Positions 59,380 to 64,000 of a DNA stretch of 64,000 nucleotides are shown piece after piece; the stretch's first letter is position 1, and every line of letters starts with the position of its first letter. Source of the stretch: Gammaproteobacteria bacterium. GTDB lineage: Bacteria > Pseudomonadota > Gammaproteobacteria > Steroidobacterales > Steroidobacteraceae. Made by a program: the position numbers and the translations under genes. The notes beneath the pieces are model-generated. The model worked only from the letters and a program-made list of their open reading frames with translations. It did no database searches and was not told the origin of the DNA. The stretch is taken from contig JAQGOE010000205.1 of the NCBI GenBank assembly GCA_028293725.1, positions 1 through 64,000 of the forward strand, in the 5' to 3' direction.

Positions 59380-60378
59380 ATGAGAATTTCAAACATGACA
59401 TCATCCGTCCGACACCTCTTGCTGGCGTCACTGAGCATGCTGCCCGTTGCGGCAGGCTCGCTGGCAGCCGCAGCAGCGACACCACCTGACGCCATCAGCA
59501 TTCCGGGCGAGAAGATCTTCCCGGAAAGCCTTACCTCCACGGCCGACGGTTCGATCATCATCGGCAGCATCGCCCAAAAGCAGGTCTATCGCGTTAAGCC
59601 GGGTGCCGCGACCGCCGAGGTGTGGATCGCACCGGGCACCGAAGGCCTGAATAACGTCCTGGGTGTCTTCGCGGACAACAAGGCGGGCACGCTGTATGTG
59701 TGCTCGAACGTCCTGGGGCCGCCGGGCGCCGGCCCTGCGGTCAATGCCACGCTGCTCACTTTTGATTCGAAGAGTGGCGCGTCGAAAGGCCACTACGTGT
59801 TTCCGACCGAAAAGGCTACCTGCAACGACATCGCCGTTGATGCAGACGGCAATGCGTATGCAACCGATACGAGCAACATGGAAATCGTGACCCTGAAGAA
59901 GGGTGGGACCGCGCTAACGGTGTGGGCGGGCAATGGAGCCTTCGGACCGAAGGGCGGCGTGCTCGATGGCATCTCGGTGCTCGGCAAGCGCGTCGTCGCC
60001 AATACTCTGGCGACGAGCAAGCTGTGGAGCGTCCCGATCGGTGCCGACGGCAAAGCCGGCGCTGTCACCGAGGTGAAGCTCGATAAGGAAATCGTGCGCC
60101 CGGACGGCATGCGCAGCTTCGGCAAGAGTGATGTGTTGATTATCGAGGGTGGCAACGGTGGCCGCCTGTCGCGAATCTCACTGACCGGTGACACTGGTAA
60201 AGTCACGACCGTGAAAGAGGGCTACCCCGATGGCCCCGTGGCCGTCACGGTAGTGGGCACCAGCGCGTATGTGCTTGAGGGCCAGCTCGCGGCCTTCATG
60301 GGTAGGCCTGCCGCCGGCACCGAGCCGCCGCCGCCGAAGCCCTTCAAGGCGACCGCTGTGCAAGTCGGCAAGCCTTAA
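59380..60378 (+). CDS. secreted SMP-30/NHL-type beta-propeller protein
   Basis: A 332-residue exported protein: signal peptide (about 1-30, ending SLAAAAA), then beta-propeller repeats (ESLTSTADGSIIIGSIAQKQVYRVKPG; CNDIAVDADGNAYATDTSN; VRPDGMRSFGKSDVLIIEGGNGGRLSRISLTG) like SMP-30/gluconolactonase proteins. The ATG at 59380 has AGGAAA eight bases upstream; an earlier in-frame start overlaps the previous gene. It follows the dehydrogenase fusion by 28 bases, so a lactonase acting on its product is an attractive inference. A Pro-rich C-terminus is present. Confidence 0.75.
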   Translation: MRISNMTSSVRHLLLASLSMLPVAAGSLAAAAATPPDAISIPGEKIFPESLTSTADGSIIIGSIAQKQVYRVKPGAATAEVWIAPGTEGLNNVLGVFADNKAGTLYVCSNVLGPPGAGPAVNATLLTFDSKSGASKGHYVFPTEKATCNDIAVDADGNAYATDTSNMEIVTLKKGGTALTVWAGNGAFGPKGGVLDGISVLGKRVVANTLATSKLWSVPIGADGKAGAVTEVKLDKEIVRPDGMRSFGKSDVLIIEGGNGGRLSRISLTGDTGKVTTVKEGYPDGPVAVTVVGTSAYVLEGQLAAFMGRPAAGTEPPPPKPFKATAVQVGKP

Positions 60379-60406
60379 TCCACTTCAAGACGGGGCGCGC
60401 GGTACC

Positions 60407-60440
60407 GTCGGCCGGGCTCTCTCAAGGGGGCCCGGCCGAC
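60407..60440. terminator. strong hairpin between convergent genes, probable terminator
   Basis: A perfect 11-bp G+C-rich stem (60407-60417 with 60430-60440) and 12-base loop lie between the propeller gene and the convergent lipoprotein gene. No T-run follows, so termination may be inefficient or factor-dependent. Confidence 0.55.
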
Positions 60441-60472
60441 CGTCGGATGGCCAGCCCCCCGGTCGCCGGCCG

Positions 60473-60685
60473 CTACTTTCCGGCGGCGTCGTTAACCTTG
60501 TCGACCGCTTTGTCCTTCTCATCCTGAAGCTTGTCGCCCATCGGCTCCGAGCCACCATTCTTGATGGTGTCGCCCACGTGGTCGACCTTCTCGCCAGCCC
60601 TTTCCAGCGGACCCTTCTTTTCGCAAGCCGTCACGCTGAGCGCCAAGGCGCAAATCAGCAGCGGCATCAAGCTCTTAGCTTTCAT
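60473..60685 (-). CDS. small lipoprotein (70 residues)
   Basis: MKAKSLMPLLICALALSVTAC is a clear lipoprotein signal with lipobox SVTAC (acylated Cys21). The remaining 49 residues are highly charged and helical (EKKGPLERAGEKVDHVGDTI; KLQDEKDKAVDKVNDAAGK). ATG 60685 follows GGGGAAAG; the longer in-frame reading lacks support. Small charged lipoproteins of this type sit in the outer or inner membrane, but the function is unknown. The 148 bases up to the divergent MFS gene contain a CGCCCC/GGGGCG hairpin (60741-60758). Confidence 0.75.
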   Translation of the reverse strand: MKAKSLMPLLICALALSVTACEKKGPLERAGEKVDHVGDTIKNGGSEPMGDKLQDEKDKAVDKVNDAAGK

Positions 60686-60833
60686 CAATCTTTCCCCTAA
60701 TGGACTTTTGCTATGGCGATCAGCACCGTATTCTCCCTGCCGCCCCCTTGCAGGGGCGTCGGACAGTCGGCGGAACTCGTGCAGGACTTGTCTGATACTG
60801 CATAGCCGCAACCCGCCGAACCGTTGACACCCG

Positions 60834-62237
60834 ATGCCGCCCGAAAGATCGCTTCGCATTCTCCTGTGGCTCGTGGCAACCGGCTTCTTCATGCAGACGC
60901 TGGACTCCACGATCGTCAATACCGCCCTGCCGGCCATGGCGGCCAGCCTGGGCGAGAAGCCATTGAGCATGCAGTCGGTGGTCATCGCCTACGCATTGAC
61001 CATGGCGATGCTGATTCCTGCTTCGGGATGGATCGCCGACCGCTACGGCCTGCGGCGGGCATTCATGACCGCCATCGTGACGTTCGTGATCGGCTCGATC
61101 CTGTGCGCGGCCTCACACACCCTCTTCCAGCTCACAGCCGCCCGTGTCATCCAAGGCGCCGGCGGTGCGATGCTGTTACCGGTCGGACGACTCGCCGTAC
61201 TACGCGCCTACCCGCGCGAAAAGCTTCTGCAGGCGATGAGCATCGTCGGCGTCCCCGGCATGGTGGGCCCGCTGGTGGGGCCGACCCTCGGCGGATGGTT
61301 GGTACAGATTGCGTCCTGGCACTGGATCTTTCTCATCAACATCCCGATCGGCATCGCCGGGGGCATCGCCACCGCGTTCCACATGCCGGAGGACCGGGTG
61401 CCACAGGTGCCCCGCTTCGATATCTCGGGCTACCTGCTGTTGGCGTTCGGAATGGTTGCGACGTCTTTTGCCCTCGATGGGCTTTCCGAGCTCAGCTTTC
61501 AGCATGCAACCGTACTGATTCTGTTGGTCTTCGGACTGGCCGCCCTGGCGGCTTACTGGCTCAGGGCCGCCCAGCAGCCACACCCGCTGTTTCCACCGAA
61601 AATATTCGAAACCCACACATTCAGCATCGGTCTGCTGGGCAACCTGTTTGCCCGGCTCGGCAGTGGCAGCATGCCTTTTCTGGTGCCGTTGCTACTGCAG
61701 GTGAGCCTGGGGTACACACCCTTCCACGCGGGCATGATGATGTTGCCCACATCGGCCGCGGCGATCCTTTCGAAGCGGTTCGTCACGCCGCTCATCACAC
61801 GGGTAGGCTATCGCCGGATCCTCGTCATCAACACGATCCTCGTTGGGTTGGCAATGGCCACTTTCGCACTCATCTCACCGCGGGAGCCGTTGTGGCTGAC
61901 CATCATTCAACTCGCCTTCTTCGGCAGTGTGAACTCGCTGCAGTTCACCGCGATGAATACCGTGACGTTGAAGGATCTCGACGGTAACGAGGCCACTAGC
62001 GGTAACAGCTTGCTCTCCATGGTGCAGATGTTGTCCATGAGTCTCGGTGTTGCTGCGGCGGGCGGGCTGTTGGCAACCTTCGTCAGTGACTACGGTCACG
62101 GACGCGAGCTGTTCGCGTTCCACGCGACCTTCATCTGCGTGGGGCTGATGACGTCGGCGTCAGCCTGGATCTTCTGGCAGCTCTCGGCGGACGTGGCTCC
62201 GGGGCACGAGAAAGAGGAGCCGCCAGACTTAGGCTAG
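60834..62237 (+). CDS. mdtD: DHA2-family MFS multidrug transporter, MdtD-like
   Basis: A 467-residue drug:proton antiporter with multiple spans. Motif D1 is FFMQTLDSTIVNTALPAMA (about 18-36), motif A is GWIADRYGLRRAFM, motif C is VGVPGMVGPLVGPTLGGWL, followed by SWHWIFLINIPIG. These segments follow E. coli MdtD closely. An MdtABC-like pump is encoded 36 kb away rather than next to it. Its 3' end overlaps the convergent pgm gene by 9 bases. The ribosome site is weak. Confidence 0.85.
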   Translation: MPPERSLRILLWLVATGFFMQTLDSTIVNTALPAMAASLGEKPLSMQSVVIAYALTMAMLIPASGWIADRYGLRRAFMTAIVTFVIGSILCAASHTLFQLTAARVIQGAGGAMLLPVGRLAVLRAYPREKLLQAMSIVGVPGMVGPLVGPTLGGWLVQIASWHWIFLINIPIGIAGGIATAFHMPEDRVPQVPRFDISGYLLLAFGMVATSFALDGLSELSFQHATVLILLVFGLAALAAYWLRAAQQPHPLFPPKIFETHTFSIGLLGNLFARLGSGSMPFLVPLLLQVSLGYTPFHAGMMMLPTSAAAILSKRFVTPLITRVGYRRILVINTILVGLAMATFALISPREPLWLTIIQLAFFGSVNSLQFTAMNTVTLKDLDGNEATSGNSLLSMVQMLSMSLGVAAAGGLLATFVSDYGHGRELFAFHATFICVGLMTSASAWIFWQLSADVAPGHEKEEPPDLG

Positions 62238-63869
62238 CGCCGCGCTCACTATCTTCTGTGCCTCATCGATGAGCTGTTTCAGGTGATTCGCATCGCGGAA
62301 GCTTTCCGCGTAAATCTTGTAGATATCCTCCGTCCCAGACGGACGCGCCGCGAACCAGCCCTTTTCCGCGATCACCTTCAGACCGCCGATGGCGGCACCG
62401 TTGCCCGGTGCCGTGGTGAGAATCGACTGGATGGTCTCACCCGCAAGCTGTTTGGATTTCACCTGCTGCGGCGAGAGTTTCGCGAGCAGTTTCTTTTCGG
62501 CCGGTGTCGCACGAGCGTCTACCCGATCCGAGAATGATTCGCCGAACTCACGCGTCAGATCGCGGTACACCTCGCCGGGATCTTTCCCAACACGCGCGGT
62601 GATTTCGGCGGCCAACAGGGCGGGAATGAGCCCGTCTTTGTCGGTGGTCCACACTGCTCCATCCCTGCGTAGGAAGGTAGCGCCCGCACTCTCTTCACCG
62701 ACGAAACCCAACGACCCATCGATGAGACCCTCCACGAACCACTTAAACCCGACTGGCACCTCGTAGAGTTTGCGACCGAGCTTCGCGGTCACGCGATCGA
62801 TCATCTGACTGCTGACGACGGTTTTACCTACGGCGACTTCCTTGCCCCAGTTTGGGCGATTCTGGAACAGGTAGAACGCGGACACCGCGAGGTAGTGATT
62901 AGGCGGCAGTAGCCCCGTGCTGCGCGCCACGACGCCGTGCCGGTCATGATCTGTATCACAGGCGAAGGCGATATCGAAACGATCCTTGAGCCCGATGAGC
63001 CGCTGCATCGCCGACGGTGAGGACGGGTCCATGCGAATGCGGCCGTCCCAATCCACCGTCATGAAGCTGAAGGTGGGATCGACAACATCACTCACCACCG
63101 TGAGATCGAGGCCGTAGCGCTCCGCGATGGGCGCCCAGTAGTGCACTCCGGCGCCGCCGAGCGGATCCACTCCGAGACGGACCTTCGAATCGCGGATCGC
63201 CACCATATCGATCACGTTGCCCAGATCGGCGACATAATTGTTGAGATAGTCATGTCGGTGGGTCGTAGAGCTCTTCAGGGCCTTCTCGTAAGGCACACGC
63301 TTTACGTCGCGCAAGCCCTGCGTCATCAACTCGTTGGCGCGTGCTTCGATCCAGCCGGTCACGGTGGTGTCGGCCGGACCACCGTTGGGCGGGTTGTATT
63401 TGAAGCCGCCGCTCTCCGGAGGATTGTGAGACGGCGTAATGACGATACCATCGGCCAGCCCGCTCTTGCGGCCCCGGTTGTAAGTCAGGATCGCGTGCGA
63501 GATCGTTGGTGTCGGGGTGTACTCGTCTTTCTCCGCGAGCATGACATCGACGCCGTTCCCGGCCAGCACTTCGAGCGCACTGGCGAGCGCCGGCACCGAC
63601 AGAGCGTGCGTATCCATCCCGAGAAACAACGGACCGTCGGTCCCCTGCTGCTTGCGGTACTCGCAGATCCCCTGCGTGATGGCCAGGATGTGCCATTCGT
63701 TGAAGGCCGCGTCGAACGCGGAGCCGCGATGGCCCGAAGTTCCGAATGCGACGCGTTGACTGGGGACCGCGGGATCCGGTACCTCTTTGTAGTACGCCGT
63801 GATGAGCCGCGGCACATTGACGAGAATATCGCGCGGCGCCGGTTTTCCAGCCAGGGGATTCAAACTCAT
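62229..63869 (-). CDS. pgm: phosphoglucomutase (alpha-D-glucose-1,6-bisphosphate-dependent)
   Basis: A 546-residue alpha-D-phosphohexomutase of the Pgm type: AFGTSGHRGS at 41-50, phosphoserine Ser147 in ITPSHNPPESGG, metal-binding DTDHDRHG, and the C-terminal phosphate loop RPSGTEDIYKIY. It interconverts glucose-1-phosphate and glucose-6-phosphate. ATG 63869 has GGAGG eight bases upstream and gives the family N-terminus MSLNPLAGKPA; the upstream in-frame extension runs through another gene's end and is rejected. Confidence 0.93.
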   Translation of the reverse strand: MSLNPLAGKPAPRDILVNVPRLITAYYKEVPDPAVPSQRVAFGTSGHRGSAFDAAFNEWHILAITQGICEYRKQQGTDGPLFLGMDTHALSVPALASALEVLAGNGVDVMLAEKDEYTPTPTISHAILTYNRGRKSGLADGIVITPSHNPPESGGFKYNPPNGGPADTTVTGWIEARANELMTQGLRDVKRVPYEKALKSSTTHRHDYLNNYVADLGNVIDMVAIRDSKVRLGVDPLGGAGVHYWAPIAERYGLDLTVVSDVVDPTFSFMTVDWDGRIRMDPSSPSAMQRLIGLKDRFDIAFACDTDHDRHGVVARSTGLLPPNHYLAVSAFYLFQNRPNWGKEVAVGKTVVSSQMIDRVTAKLGRKLYEVPVGFKWFVEGLIDGSLGFVGEESAGATFLRRDGAVWTTDKDGLIPALLAAEITARVGKDPGEVYRDLTREFGESFSDRVDARATPAEKKLLAKLSPQQVKSKQLAGETIQSILTTAPGNGAAIGGLKVIAEKGWFAARPSGTEDIYKIYAESFRDANHLKQLIDEAQKIVSAALA

Positions 63870-63885
63870 GTCGACTACCTCCGAG

Positions 63886-64000
63886 CTAACCTTCTCGCAA
63901 GCGACGTGCCTCGTAGGCACGCATATGCGCCAGACAGATCTCGAGCACCGGGGCGCGCGTACCCTGGCCCCGTGCGAATAAATCACCAAGCACGTGCTCG
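63886..64000 (-). CDS. 3' end of an unidentified gene upstream of pgm (partial)
   Basis: Thirty-eight codons run open to the window edge and end at TAG (63886-63888), 16 bases before the pgm start; the pgm ribosome site GGAGG sits in that gap. The tail reads EHVLGDLFARGQGTRAPVLE and continues ICLAHMRAYEARRLREG. Codon use is like its neighbours and the other two minus-strand frames are either stopped or belong to the rejected pgm extension. Too short to name; a carbohydrate-storage gene would fit the pgm context, but nothing in the sequence shows this. Confidence 0.4.
   Translation of the reverse strand, partial: EHVLGDLFARGQGTRAPVLEICLAHMRAYEARRLREG

Noticed and set aside
60824..60829. TTGACA hexamer before the MdtD-like gene
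   Set aside because: It is only four bases before the start codon, so a transcript from it would begin inside the gene.
63870..63989. N-terminal extension of pgm by 40 residues
   Set aside because: The family N-terminus begins at 63869 with a GGAGG ribosome site; the extension overlaps the end of another gene in a different frame.
1..64000. tRNA, rRNA, CRISPR arrays, transposases or prophage genes
   Set aside because: Gaps between genes were read on both strands and none showed cloverleaf-like arms, regularly spaced repeats, terminal inverted repeats with a transposase, or phage proteins.

Overview
The window is a high-GC, gene-dense stretch of a Gram-negative chromosome. Outer-membrane lipoproteins, two RND tripartite pumps, RlmL, PuuR/PuuC and Pgm suggest an aerobic, metabolically versatile proteobacterium, probably a gammaproteobacterium; the exact lineage cannot be fixed from this sequence. 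No rRNA, tRNA, CRISPR array, insertion sequence or phage gene was seen. Almost every base is coding, many genes overlap by 4 to 11 bases, and the longest stretch without a convincing gene is under 300 bases.

Layout. 1-4.9 kb: 5' part of rlmL, then a putrescine/omega-amine catabolic set (PuuC-type aldehyde dehydrogenase, PuuR-type repressor, divergent omega-aminotransferase) and a 52-residue pilin-like membrane peptide. 4.9-8.4 kb: cupin, orphan glycine-zipper/OmpA protein, membrane fatty-acid/sterol hydroxylase and acyl desaturase. 8.5-13.4 kb: three overlapping genes that look like a giant BadF/BadG-type activase/dehydratase protein split and re-ordered, carrying many conserved cysteines; this is the least understood system here. 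13.4-24.7 kb: minus-strand train of RND pump (outer-membrane factor, adaptor, permease), OmpR-type regulator, sensor kinase, hybrid kinase and ClC channel. 24.8-29.8 kb: M16 protease, methyltransferase, ferritin-like protein and a 68-residue protein. 29.8-37.3 kb: second RND pump and an ABC-2 exporter pair.

37.3-49.2 kb is an aromatic meta-cleavage region. A minus-strand operon reads hpaF, hpaE, DapA-type aldolase, FAH protein, MarR regulator, ligA-like, ligB-like, MetE-like. It is flanked by a second FAH protein, an SDR, a carotenoid-cleavage/stilbene dioxygenase, a zinc alcohol dehydrogenase and an NTF2-like protein. It mixes homoprotocatechuate (Hpa) downstream enzymes with a protocatechuate 4,5-dioxygenase (Lig) type ring-cleavage enzyme. 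The HpaF protein lacks the N-terminal catalytic proline.

49.2-55.7 kb is a complete stressosome module (RsbR, RsbS, RsbT, RsbX-like phosphatase fused to an ATPase domain) whose output appears to feed two multi-domain histidine kinases, one with an RsbT-like ATPase domain fused to its front. 55.8-64 kb: secreted carboxylesterase, cytochrome c/sorbosone-dehydrogenase fusion, secreted beta-propeller, small lipoprotein, MdtD-type transporter and phosphoglucomutase, with the 3' end of an unidentified gene just upstream of pgm.
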